64,000 nucleotides of DNA. Origin: Anaeroglomus sp964630775. GTDB lineage: Bacteria > Planctomycetota > Phycisphaerae > Sedimentisphaerales > Anaerohalosphaeraceae. The notes beneath the pieces are model-generated. The model saw only the letters and a program-made list of their open reading frames with translations. It did not search any database and was not told where the DNA came from. The number at the start of each line of letters is the position of its first letter. Position 1 is the first letter of the stretch. The position numbers and the translations under genes were made by a program. The stretch is from the NCBI GenBank assembly GCA_964630775.1, contig CAZVYY010000016.1:21163-85162 (forward strand), read 5' to 3'. Below are positions 8,663 to 16,433 of this stretch, piece by piece.

Positions 8663-9463
8663 TTATTTGGGTTCCGTGATGTGCTGTTCAACCTGCTGTT
8701 TCCAGCGTTTTCCATTCTTTTCAAACTCAACCGAATCTTTATCAATTTTACAGATTCGGATATCTCCGATGGATTCCCCTTCCAGGAGCACCTGTCCGGA
8801 AATGATTGCGGAGGGCTTGCTGGGGCTGTACACAATTCCCCGCACGGACAAATTGCCTTGAATCACAGCGCCTCCGGAGGTCGTTTTGGAGGGGGATTTC
8901 ATGGGATCACGAGCGGACGCGGAAAAAAGAGCCGGTGTTTTCCACGACTCGGACCATTTCTTTGCGGATGTGGGGCCGGTGTTCTGTTCGGAGTCCGTAC
9001 CTTTGGTCAGGGCGTTGGCTATCGACGGACCTGAGCCCAGTACGTAGTACAGCACTGCAACAAAAACCAGCATCAAGACTGCTACAAGCATTCCCATTTT
9101 CCGCTGGTGTGCGTTGGCTTTGCCGGCGGAGGATCCCGTTAAGCGATTTTTGAGAATTCCCATCGCTTTTCGCAGCGTAATGGTGTTGGCTCCGGCAGCG
9201 TTTTTTTTGGGGACAGGCTGGGGCCGGGTCGTTGGCCGCTGATGGGAAACTGGATATTCTGTTGAGACAGTCCCTGTATTCGCAGTGACGGAATTGTACT
9301 TTGTATACAGCGGCGCTGGCGGTTCCGGAGACGTTGTCGGAACAATTCTGGGCGAACCATCTTTTTGGGCGGGAGAGGTTTCCGTCGAGGACGGTGTTTG
9401 CTCCAAAGACTCCTGGCCATCAAAGATAAATGCTATTTTTTTCTGTAATCCTGCTTTTTTCAT
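8663..9463 (-). CDS. PilP/GspC-like inner-membrane linker protein
   Basis: A 266-residue bitopic protein. Residues 1-125 are a Pro/Ser/Thr-rich cytoplasmic region, a single membrane helix follows (MLVAVLMLVFVAVLYYVLG), and the C-terminus is periplasmic. The C-terminal segment VRGIVYSPSKPSAIISG followed by GESIGDIRICKIDKDSVEF has the rhythm of the GspC/PilP homology region, which contacts the secretin. Its position directly before the secretin gene and after PilM-N-O supports that role. The gene starts three bases after the ParA stop. The long, low-complexity cytoplasmic N-terminus is unlike classical PilP, which is a lipoprotein, so the assignment rests on context as well as the C-terminal motif. 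Confidence 0.7.
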   Translation of the reverse strand: MKKAGLQKKIAFIFDGQESLEQTPSSTETSPAQKDGSPRIVPTTSPEPPAPLYTKYNSVTANTGTVSTEYPVSHQRPTTRPQPVPKKNAAGANTITLRKAMGILKNRLTGSSAGKANAHQRKMGMLVAVLMLVFVAVLYYVLGSGPSIANALTKGTDSEQNTGPTSAKKWSESWKTPALFSASARDPMKSPSKTTSGGAVIQGNLSVRGIVYSPSKPSAIISGQVLLEGESIGDIRICKIDKDSVEFEKNGKRWKQQVEQHITEPK

Positions 9464-9466
9464 GGC

Positions 9467-10315
9467 TTATACCTGATTCGTTAGGGCAAGGTCTGCGTGA
9501 CACTCAACGCTTGCGGATTCTGTGACAGTCTCGATTGACGGCTTCTGTTCAGCGGTGCTGCCGGTGCTGATTTCGCGGGCCAGGGCTGTGTATTCCATCG
9601 CCCCGGTGCTGTGCCTGTCATAGGTCAGGATGGACTGTCCGGCGCTGGGGGCTTCGGCCAGTCGGATATTGCGGTGAATCACCGTACTGAAGACGGCGTC
9701 CCGGAAATACTCGCGCAACTGGTGCTGGACATCCCGGCACAGCAGGGTTCGTTTTTCGCTCATGGTCAGCAGGATGCGTGCCGGATGAAGCTGCGGATTG
9801 AACCGATCCCGGACAATATCCACGGTTTCCAGCATCTGGCGCAATCCCTCGATGGCATAGTAATGGGTCTGAACCGGAATCAGAATATCCGTTGCCGCGG
9901 TTACCGCATTGAGCGTCAGGACGCTCAGTGACGGCGAGCAATCCAGCAGGCACCAGTCAAAAGCATCCTGCACCATGCAGAGCCGCTGCCTGAGAATATA
10001 TTCCCGGCGGGGCATCTGGGACAACTGGGATTCGGCGCCGCAAAGCAGCACATTGCTGGAGGCCAGGCTCAGATTGGGAATCATCGTGGGCTGGGCAATC
10101 TGTCCGATCGTGATACAGGGATTAATCAAGGCATCATAAATCGTCTGCTGCAGCCGTTCCGGCGTCAGCCCCAGGCCGAGGGTTGCATGGGCCTGCGGGT
10201 CCAGATCGACCAGCAGTGTCCTGTGGCCCTGCATCGCCAGCGCCGCGGCGAGGTTTACCGCCGTCGTGGTTTTGCCGCAGCCGCCTTTTTGATTGGTAAT
10301 TGCTACTATTCTCAC
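9467..10315 (-). CDS. ParA/MinD-family ATPase embedded in the pilus cluster
   Basis: A 282-residue P-loop ATPase with the deviant Walker A motif KGGCGKTTT near residue 10, Walker A' LVDLDPQAHATLG and Walker B-like DWCLLDCSPSL. Sequence and length fit ParA/Soj. No ParB gene or parS-like repeats are seen nearby. It sits between PilO-like and PilP-like genes with short gaps (38 and 3 bases), so it is part of the pilus operon. Chromosome segregation is therefore a less likely job than positioning the secretion or pilus machine in the cell; that is inference from context. The last 35 residues are a Ser/Thr/Glu-rich tail outside the ATPase fold. Confidence 0.9.
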   Translation of the reverse strand: MRIVAITNQKGGCGKTTTAVNLAAALAMQGHRTLLVDLDPQAHATLGLGLTPERLQQTIYDALINPCITIGQIAQPTMIPNLSLASSNVLLCGAESQLSQMPRREYILRQRLCMVQDAFDWCLLDCSPSLSVLTLNAVTAATDILIPVQTHYYAIEGLRQMLETVDIVRDRFNPQLHPARILLTMSEKRTLLCRDVQHQLREYFRDAVFSTVIHRNIRLAEAPSAGQSILTYDRHSTGAMEYTALAREISTGSTAEQKPSIETVTESASVECHADLALTNQV

Positions 10316-10353
10316 ATTATGTCCTGTTATGCTCGCCTTGATCAGGATAGGAA

Positions 10354-10962
10354 TCAGGGGGTTGTGTCGGAAGCCTTGTATTTATTCTGCGGAATATCCA
10401 CCAGATAGGAAATCAGCACCCGGGCTCGCGGCAGGTCCGACCCTTCGGCATCCCGCGAAATCTGGGCGGTCTCAACAAAGACAACCGGCTGACTGCGTTC
10501 GAGGCTGTTGAGGAAGGCGGCAAACTGATTGAACGAACAGGCAAAGGTCAATTCCAGCCATGCGTCGGTGATCTTGGCCTTGCTGTCGGTGCCGAATGTC
10601 GAACTCAGCTCGCGGGTTTTGGTTGAAAAATCAGACAGGCCGTGTTCTGAGGCCAACTGGCTGATCTGCAGCGTCATGGCGGACGCCGTATCCGATGGAA
10701 CCACAAAACGCGAGGTTTTCTCAACCTGTTCCTTCAATGTGGCTTCAATATGCACTTTGGTTTCCCTGCGTTGTGCAGTCTGGGCCATGGCGTACTGTTC
10801 ATTGCTGATATTGAATTCCTTGCCCAGCCTGGCCACGGCAATCTGCTGCGGCCCGAGGACCAGAAAATAGGCCGCCGCGGCCATTACCGCCCACAGGCCC
10901 CAGGTACAGCTCACCAGCAGGCTGTATTGCTTAAATGCGGAATTTGGCAGTTTGAATTTCAT
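10354..10962 (-). CDS. pilO: PilO/GspM-like pilus assembly protein
   Basis: A 202-residue bitopic protein with a short cytoplasmic N-terminus, one membrane helix (residues about 14-36), a coiled-coil segment (YAMAQTAQRRETKVHIEA) and a C-terminal ferredoxin-like half around LELTFACSFNQFAAFLNSLE. That layout and its place just after PilN are those of PilO, which forms the inner-membrane alignment complex with PilM, PilN and PilP. Sequence identity in this family is usually low, so context carries weight. It starts one base after the PilN stop codon. Confidence 0.75.
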   Translation of the reverse strand: MKFKLPNSAFKQYSLLVSCTWGLWAVMAAAAYFLVLGPQQIAVARLGKEFNISNEQYAMAQTAQRRETKVHIEATLKEQVEKTSRFVVPSDTASAMTLQISQLASEHGLSDFSTKTRELSSTFGTDSKAKITDAWLELTFACSFNQFAAFLNSLERSQPVVFVETAQISRDAEGSDLPRARVLISYLVDIPQNKYKASDTTP

Positions 10963-10963
10963 C

Positions 10964-11608
10964 TTAATTCTGCTCTTTCAAGAGACATTCGATTTCATAA
11001 AACGCACAATTTTGTCCATCCAGAGAGCCGTTGTTTCGTGCGACAATCTGAATGGATTCAACCAGGCCTTTCAGATTTTCACAGGACCGGAGTTTCTGGA
11101 TATATTCGTCGGCCGAGACGTCGGTCTGATCCTGCAGGACGCCGCCGACTTCCACGCGAAGTTTTCGCTGAATGACCAGCGTCTGCCTGACATTACCCGT
11201 GGCTTTATCCGTTTCTTTTTTCTGCTGATCCATTCGGTTCATATCCAGCCGGGTCAGGACCAGGTTGTCCGGAAGGGATTCCGTTAAAGCTCTGAGGATA
11301 TCGGAAATCTGAACGCGGTACTGCAGCCCCATATCGACATCCTCGAGCTGCTGGCGGAGTGTGAGAATCTTAGCATTGGCCCGGGTGTAACAGGCCAGGT
11401 CGTCCGCCGAGGCATTGATTTTGATTTGGTTGTCATCGATGATCTTCTGCTGGGTCTGCATCAGGGTTCTGTTGTGCTGCCAGCAGGCGGCCAGCACGAC
11501 GGTCCCCATCAGGGGGATCAGCAGAGGGATCATGGCCATCGCCACCACAACCGGCCTGCTTTTTTTCGGCAGGCCCGCACCTTTGAGTAAATCAATGGTA
11601 AACATCAT
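10964..11608 (-). CDS. pilN: PilN-like pilus assembly protein
   Basis: A 214-residue bitopic protein. The cytoplasmic N-terminus begins MMFTIDLLKGAGLPKK, similar to the PilM-binding INLLP motif of PilN. One membrane helix follows (MIPLLIPLMGTVVLAACW), then a coiled coil and a periplasmic domain containing ILRALTESLPDNLVLTRLDM. The start overlaps the PilM stop by four bases (ATGA), which indicates tight co-translation. Confidence 0.8.
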   Translation of the reverse strand: MMFTIDLLKGAGLPKKSRPVVVAMAMIPLLIPLMGTVVLAACWQHNRTLMQTQQKIIDDNQIKINASADDLACYTRANAKILTLRQQLEDVDMGLQYRVQISDILRALTESLPDNLVLTRLDMNRMDQQKKETDKATGNVRQTLVIQRKLRVEVGGVLQDQTDVSADEYIQKLRSCENLKGLVESIQIVARNNGSLDGQNCAFYEIECLLKEQN

Positions 11609-12675
11609 TGTATGGACCTCATTGCCAGTCCGGCCGCAACGGACATTGCCGGGCCGAATTGTTCTAATGTTTCTCGTGTCTGGCTGTCCGAAGGACAGCT
11701 AATCACATCCAGCGGGTTAAAGACCTTGACGGGAATCGGCAGCGATTGCTGCATGAGCCGCACAAACGACTGATACAATGCAAATCCGCCGCATAAATAC
11801 AGCCGGCAGACCCGTTCGGTATTCGGCTGGAGCGAATAGAAACGCAGCGTTTCCAGCACATCACCGACCAGTTTTCCGCAGGCGTTTTTGAGTTCCACTT
11901 CCAGCACGGTGTCGGTGGATGTGTTTTCCTGGCTCAGATTTTTTCTGACTTCAGCCATGCTGGTTTGCATTTTAACTGAAATCATCGTTAAAATCTGCTG
12001 GGCGGTACCCGACAGATTCCGGACGAATGGAACCCCGTCTTTACCCAGAATGGTCAGGGTGCTGACGGTATACCCCACATCCAGGGCGGCAAAGGTATCG
12101 GCCCCCTGATTTTCCGGCAGTTGACCCAGGCAATTCAAGAGCGCCAGGCTGCTGACATCCATCAGGACGGGTTTGACCTGGGCTTGCTGAGCGGTTCTGA
12201 TTTTTCGCTGAATGGCCTCTTCCAGTCCGATAACCAGATATCCTTTACGGCCCTGTCGAGCCGGTTCAACGGGGACATCTACATCCTGCAGCAGTTGATA
12301 ATCCACCACGCTGTGATTGGGATCCAGTGCGGAAAGCTGCTGGGCTTCCAGCTTGACGGCCTGCTCAATCGCTTCATCCGGCAGGGTGGGAAAATTGAAT
12401 CCGCGGACCGCGACATCCTGGCCTGAAATACTGCAAATTGCACTGCGGGGGCCGGTCATTCCCGCGTCGTGAAAGCATTTATGGATGGCTCGGACTGTAT
12501 TTTCATCACGCAGGGTCTGGTCCTGTGACGGCTCAATCAGGGCATACGCCGCCGTCGAGGCCGACCACCCTTTGGAGTTTTTGTCCAGGCGGACCAGTTT
12601 AACCGAACTGGAGCCGATATCCAAACCGACCAGTCCCGCCTGGATTTGTCCAAGTCGTTTGCCGAATAACATCAT
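11605..12675 (-). CDS. pilM: PilM, actin-like ATPase of the pilus alignment complex
   Basis: A 356-residue actin/FtsA-fold cytoplasmic protein. The phosphate-1 motif is VGLDIGSSSVKLVRL, the phosphate-2 region FAALDVGYTVSTLTIL and the adenosine motif LYLCGGFALYQSF. It binds the N-terminus of PilN at the inner membrane. It is the first gene of the M-N-O-ParA-P-Q block. A 168-base gap separates it from the minor pilin genes upstream; that gap holds a small triloop hairpin (12781-12795) but no clear terminator. Confidence 0.9.
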   Translation of the reverse strand: MMLFGKRLGQIQAGLVGLDIGSSSVKLVRLDKNSKGWSASTAAYALIEPSQDQTLRDENTVRAIHKCFHDAGMTGPRSAICSISGQDVAVRGFNFPTLPDEAIEQAVKLEAQQLSALDPNHSVVDYQLLQDVDVPVEPARQGRKGYLVIGLEEAIQRKIRTAQQAQVKPVLMDVSSLALLNCLGQLPENQGADTFAALDVGYTVSTLTILGKDGVPFVRNLSGTAQQILTMISVKMQTSMAEVRKNLSQENTSTDTVLEVELKNACGKLVGDVLETLRFYSLQPNTERVCRLYLCGGFALYQSFVRLMQQSLPIPVKVFNPLDVISCPSDSQTRETLEQFGPAMSVAAGLAMRSIQ

Positions 12676-12843
12676 GTCTCATCCCTTTCTGCAGCGGAGC
12701 GTATTGCAGAGCTGAAATGTCCGCTTGAATAAAAACCTGACGACGTAATACCTTCCGCCGACACGGAACTTATCGGAATCAAGCCCGTCGGGCTTAACCG
12801 TAAAATCACATCACTGGAATGGATATCCCAAAAAAGCGGCATT

Positions 12844-14610
12844 TTATTCGGACCTTATTGTGGATGTCTCACTCCAGCCTCCCGGCACCAGCAGGTATTT
12901 GCCCTTGAGCGACATATTGCCGGGCAAAATCCCTTTCATGAGGCGTTTGTCAAAATAATATTGTTTGATGTACCCATTGGTCCCCGACCCGACAATACCG
13001 CGGAGTGATTCGGTAATCGTGCCCCGGACAATGAGTTTGTCATTCTTGCTGGAATAGTAATTTCTTCGGCCTGGTGAGGAATTCAGGCGATACACGTTTT
13101 CCGCGCCCCAGCCGCCGCCGCCGATGGTCATGGCGGCTTCCACGGTCATCGTTCCCGGCAAGACCCGATTGGAGGTCCCGGAACCGGTCTGGTTGCCAAT
13201 GGGGCTGTACCCGCTGACGCTGGAGGCATCGAAGAGGTCGGTATCGTACAGCAGATCATTGCGAGTCATGCCCGGATCAACAACTTTGATAACACCCTGT
13301 GAAATTAATCCCAGTACATTGGGATTGTCTGTGGCAGGCATGCCGTCTGCATCACGATTGCCGGCCACTTTCAGTTCGTTGGCGACCCAGATATTGCCCG
13401 AAGCGACAACGGTGATGCTTCCCTTGACGGTGTTGATGGTACCCAGTACTGCGGCGTCTTCGGAACCGCAGCCGATGACCACATTGCCGTCCACATAAAT
13501 CTGGGCCCCCGGTTCACTGCGCACACCATTGAAATTCTGGGATACGTAGATTGCATCCGCCGGATTGTCGATGCGGATGTCGGTGTAGGTGCCGGGTGTG
13601 TAATGGCATCCGTAGATGGGATATTTCATATACTCATGATTGCTGCCGGTGGTATTGATCTTGTAATCCCATGAATTGGAACCCGTACCCTGTCGTGTAT
13701 AGCCTGCGACGGTACAGTTATTATAGACCCTGACGTAGCCGACACCGCTGGCATCCACATAAAATTTCAATTGCACAGCCGGCAGGTCGGTTACAGATGA
13801 GGTATAAAATCCCGTGCGTCCATTATTATGTTTGGGCAGGGCCTGGACCACTTGCGGACTGTAGCGATACGTCGGATTGGTGCAATCACGGAAACGCTGG
13901 ACTTTCTGCCGAATGGTGGCGGGATCCACCACAAGACTGGCGGGTTGATTGAAGGAAATGCCGGCCTGGAACAGGTTGATGGTGGAGGCATATTTATCCC
14001 GCCCGCGGGAGTCATACCGGGATTCCCCCAGGGAAATGTGCTCCAGAAACTGCGGCGACCCGGAGATATGGATATCCGTATAGTCGGGATTATCCTGCAT
14101 ATCATTGATATGCAGCGGCATGGCAATGATTTCACCGGTGACGAAATTGACCTCGTCGGTGGTGTTGGGGCCGGAGATGATCCGGCACATGCCCATGTCC
14201 CAGCCCGACACGGCCTGGACCAGATAAACCGAGATGGTTTTCTGATAAATCCCGCAATACCCGTTGGCCTGAATCTGAAAGATGGGACGTGCCCCGATGA
14301 AGGTGGCAAATGAAATTTTATAATCCGCGTGGCTCTGGGGAAATGTGATCGTTGTGGCCGACGGACTGCTTTCAAGGGCTTCCAGCATGTCGACCTGCTG
14401 ACTCATCCAGAACACGGCCTTTTCATAGGCTGCTTCCGCGGCGGCCGCGGCGGATTCCTGACTTTTGTATCGCACCGCCTGAATCAGTTTGCCTTCGGCA
14501 ACCCGGATCAGGGAAAGTCCCGCGATGGTCAGCAGCACCATCAGGATCATCACCATGCCCAGTGCTGAGCCGTTTCGCTGTTTATCTGGATGAGTCTGTC
14601 TTGATTTCAT
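12844..14610 (-). CDS. Large PilX-like pilus component
   Basis: A 588-residue protein with a PilX-type N-terminus: a short basic leader followed by a hydrophobic helix (GSALGMVMILMVLLTIAGLS) and an Ala-rich helix with EAAYEKAVFWM. It has no canonical Gly-Phe-Thr cleavage site, as is common for PilX-like proteins. Residues 120-588 form a large Gly/Asn/Asp-rich exported region, with INTVKGSITVVASGNIW suggesting a beta-helix. The open frame reaches 14691, but ATG 14610 avoids overlap with the upstream stop at 14645. At almost 600 residues it is far longer than classical PilX, so it may be a surface-exposed tip or adhesive subunit. Confidence 0.72.
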   Translation of the reverse strand: MKSRQTHPDKQRNGSALGMVMILMVLLTIAGLSLIRVAEGKLIQAVRYKSQESAAAAAEAAYEKAVFWMSQQVDMLEALESSPSATTITFPQSHADYKISFATFIGARPIFQIQANGYCGIYQKTISVYLVQAVSGWDMGMCRIISGPNTTDEVNFVTGEIIAMPLHINDMQDNPDYTDIHISGSPQFLEHISLGESRYDSRGRDKYASTINLFQAGISFNQPASLVVDPATIRQKVQRFRDCTNPTYRYSPQVVQALPKHNNGRTGFYTSSVTDLPAVQLKFYVDASGVGYVRVYNNCTVAGYTRQGTGSNSWDYKINTTGSNHEYMKYPIYGCHYTPGTYTDIRIDNPADAIYVSQNFNGVRSEPGAQIYVDGNVVIGCGSEDAAVLGTINTVKGSITVVASGNIWVANELKVAGNRDADGMPATDNPNVLGLISQGVIKVVDPGMTRNDLLYDTDLFDASSVSGYSPIGNQTGSGTSNRVLPGTMTVEAAMTIGGGGWGAENVYRLNSSPGRRNYYSSKNDKLIVRGTITESLRGIVGSGTNGYIKQYYFDKRLMKGILPGNMSLKGKYLLVPGGWSETSTIRSE

Positions 14611-14644
14611 GTTTCCATTCAATGGGATCGATTTCCGCCGACGA

Positions 14645-15331
14645 TTATCGGGGCCAGGCGGATCGCAGTAATGTTCCAAACAGAATTTCAATGGACTCTT
14701 TGTTTTCGTCGGTCAGAATAATTCGGGTGTTGACACAGCCGCTGCCCTGTCCGCCGGACATGACATGGCTGAATAATTTGCTGTTGGCGGCGGTATCGAC
14801 CTGCCGGGTCAATACCTGACTGTTCAGAATAGCGGCGGTTTGCCGTGTTTTGTTGGCCACAGCGCCCACGCCGTTGACGACACGCCCGATATCCAGTTTC
14901 AGTGCCGTTCCGTCCAGGTAATACAAGGCATAGTGTGTGCCGGTGTTGTCGTTTTCGAAGATATTGTCGGCAGGATTTTGGGGATCGAATTCATCCTGCC
15001 AGAAACGGAACTCCACCGCCTGTCCGGAGGCAATGCTTTGCCCCGATGGAGGTGTGGCGGGCGTGAAGGTGTTATTTTTAATCGTATAAATGGTGTAGTT
15101 GGTCAGATTGGACTGCCGTCCGATTTTTTGAATGGAGGTCATCAGGGCCAGTGAATCCTGGCGAATCTGGCTGTGGGTGTCGTTATACAGCCGCTGCCAC
15201 GACCGCGATGTTCCGGCCAGCAGGGTCGCAACGGCCGCCAGCGGTATGGCAATGATGGCAATCGCAATGAGCAGTTCGATCAGGGAAAAGCCGGAGCGGG
15301 TTCTGGCTGGATGGTATGGGATCGCTGGCAT
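14645..15331 (-). CDS. Minor pilin, PilW-like
   Basis: A 228-residue type IV pilin-like protein with the cleavage motif RSGFSLIELLIAIAIIAI: Gly before the cut, Glu at mature position 5, then a hydrophobic helix. The rest is a globular domain with phrases such as AVEFRFWQDEFDP. It begins three bases after the previous minor pilin stop, so the two are translated together. PilW is chosen by gene order and size; sequence alone supports only minor pilin. Confidence 0.82.
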   Translation of the reverse strand: MPAIPYHPARTRSGFSLIELLIAIAIIAIPLAAVATLLAGTSRSWQRLYNDTHSQIRQDSLALMTSIQKIGRQSNLTNYTIYTIKNNTFTPATPPSGQSIASGQAVEFRFWQDEFDPQNPADNIFENDNTGTHYALYYLDGTALKLDIGRVVNGVGAVANKTRQTAAILNSQVLTRQVDTAANSKLFSHVMSGGQGSGCVNTRIILTDENKESIEILFGTLLRSAWPR

Positions 15332-15334
15332 GGC

Positions 15335-15820
15335 TTATCCTCCCGCCTCATCCCGACGAACATACGTGGCCATAACATAGGAGGGATCGCCGGTGGTCAG
15401 CTTGCTGGTGCTGTAATCCGACTTCCAGCGTATCGTCACCTGAATCTGGCGAATCTTCGTCATCGATAGCGTATTCTCGTCGATATCTTTCCAGTACACT
15501 TCAGCCGTCATCGGCAGCCGGTCGATGGTTGCCGTGTATTGATTGCTGTTGGAGACCTGGTCAAATCCCGCATCCAGATCTTTAAGATTGAAATTTTCGT
15601 CGCCGCCGGTCTTTTTCCAGTTATCGAGGATAAACCGGGCGGTCCGTGCCGCCGTGATTTCCGCATTGGCACGGATTGCCATACGGGTGGCCAGGTAGTG
15701 ATAGCCGAGAGTGCCGACGGACAATATCGCTAAAATCAGAATGGCAATCACCATCTCCAGCAGACTGAACCCGCTGCGGAAATGGATAGCTCCGGATGGA
15801 TGATAATGCCGTGTTCTCAT
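15335..15820 (-). CDS. Minor pilin, PilV-like
   Basis: A 161-residue prepilin with the cleavage motif RSGFSLLEMVIAILILAIL. The Glu at mature position 5 and the long hydrophobic helix are typical. The mature domain has VYWKDIDENTLSMTKIRQ and a C-terminal VQVTIRW-like strand, as in PilV-type minor pilins. It lies just after a hairpin that follows the major pilin gene, so it is probably expressed at a lower level than the pilin. Confidence 0.82.
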   Translation of the reverse strand: MRTRHYHPSGAIHFRSGFSLLEMVIAILILAILSVGTLGYHYLATRMAIRANAEITAARTARFILDNWKKTGGDENFNLKDLDAGFDQVSNSNQYTATIDRLPMTAEVYWKDIDENTLSMTKIRQIQVTIRWKSDYSTSKLTTGDPSYVMATYVRRDEAGG

Positions 15821-15860
15821 AATTTCTGCATCGGACCTGAATGCACCGGGGTTATGTGAA

Positions 15861-15897
15861 AGACAAAGAGGAGGCTGTTGCCGAGACAGCCTCCTCT
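15861..15897 (-). terminator. Hairpin between major pilin and minor pilin genes
   Basis: A perfect 12-bp stem (15867-15878 with 15886-15897, seven-base loop) lies 25 bases after the pilin stop. On the minus strand it is followed by CTTTGTCTTTC, a weak U-rich tract. It looks like a leaky terminator or a 3' mRNA stabiliser that would keep pilin message more abundant than the downstream minor pilin message. Confidence 0.7.
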
Positions 15898-15922
15898 GGA
15901 TATATCCTGAATGCGGCAGGGC

Positions 15923-16312
15923 CTATTGCCAGGTGCCGTCGGCTTTGAGCGTCTTGCTTCCCGACGGAGCATTGGATTGGCTGCCTTTGACGGTGACCTG
16001 AGCGTTGCCATTGGCGTCGACACTGTCAATGGTATAATCGCTCGGAACAAAGTAGGTCCCGGTCAGGTCGGCCTTGGTGAAACCCAGGGCGGTCTGATTT
16101 GCAGCGTCGCCTAATGAGCCGGTGAGGCCTTTTCCGTTTTCGGCATAATAGACACGGACGGCGGATTTGATGGTCCCGGCTGTGGCGTTGGCTTCCGCCC
16201 ACTTGGCCGAATCAATTCGACCTCGCATTAGCGGAATAGACGCTGCGGCAAGAATGCCGACAATCAGCACCACGACCATCAGTTCGATGAGTGTGAAGCC
16301 TTTTCTTGTCAT
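15923..16312 (-). CDS. pilA: Type IV major pilin / pseudopilin
   Basis: A 129-residue prepilin with a five-residue leader (MTRKG) cut before FTLIELMVVVLIVGILAA, with Glu5 of the mature protein present. The globular domain is short and Gly/Asp/Asn-rich, and ends SKTLKADGTWQ. There is no C-terminal cysteine pair. It lies between pilC and the minor pilin genes and has its own strong Shine-Dalgarno (AGGAG), a separate upstream gap and a downstream hairpin, all expected for the abundant subunit. It could instead be a GspG-type pseudopilin. Confidence 0.88.
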   Translation of the reverse strand: MTRKGFTLIELMVVVLIVGILAAASIPLMRGRIDSAKWAEANATAGTIKSAVRVYYAENGKGLTGSLGDAANQTALGFTKADLTGTYFVPSDYTIDSVDANGNAQVTVKGSQSNAPSGSKTLKADGTWQ

Positions 16313-16334
16313 ACTACTGTCTCCTGATAAAATG

Positions 16335-16348
16335 AAGTAACGTTACTT
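16335..16348. promoter_or_regulatory. 14-bp perfect palindrome upstream of the pilin gene
   Basis: AAGTAACGTTACTT is a perfect palindrome 23-36 bases upstream of the pilin start, in the 121-bp gap between pilC and the pilin gene. Its position between a possible promoter and the ribosome site suits an operator. No regulator is identified. Confidence 0.35.
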
Positions 16349-16433
16349 ACCGTCATCTACGGACGGATATTGATGCATTTTGTTATCATATCGTTTTTTT
16401 TAAACTGCGGCTTAACCATGGATTTTCCATTTT

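Noticed and set aside
9467..10315. Plasmid or chromosome partition locus
   Set aside because: No ParB gene or repeated parS-like site is visible and the gene is embedded in the pilus operon.
12781..12795. Triloop hairpin between PilX-like and PilM genes
   Set aside because: Only six base pairs and no T-run; too weak to call a terminator.
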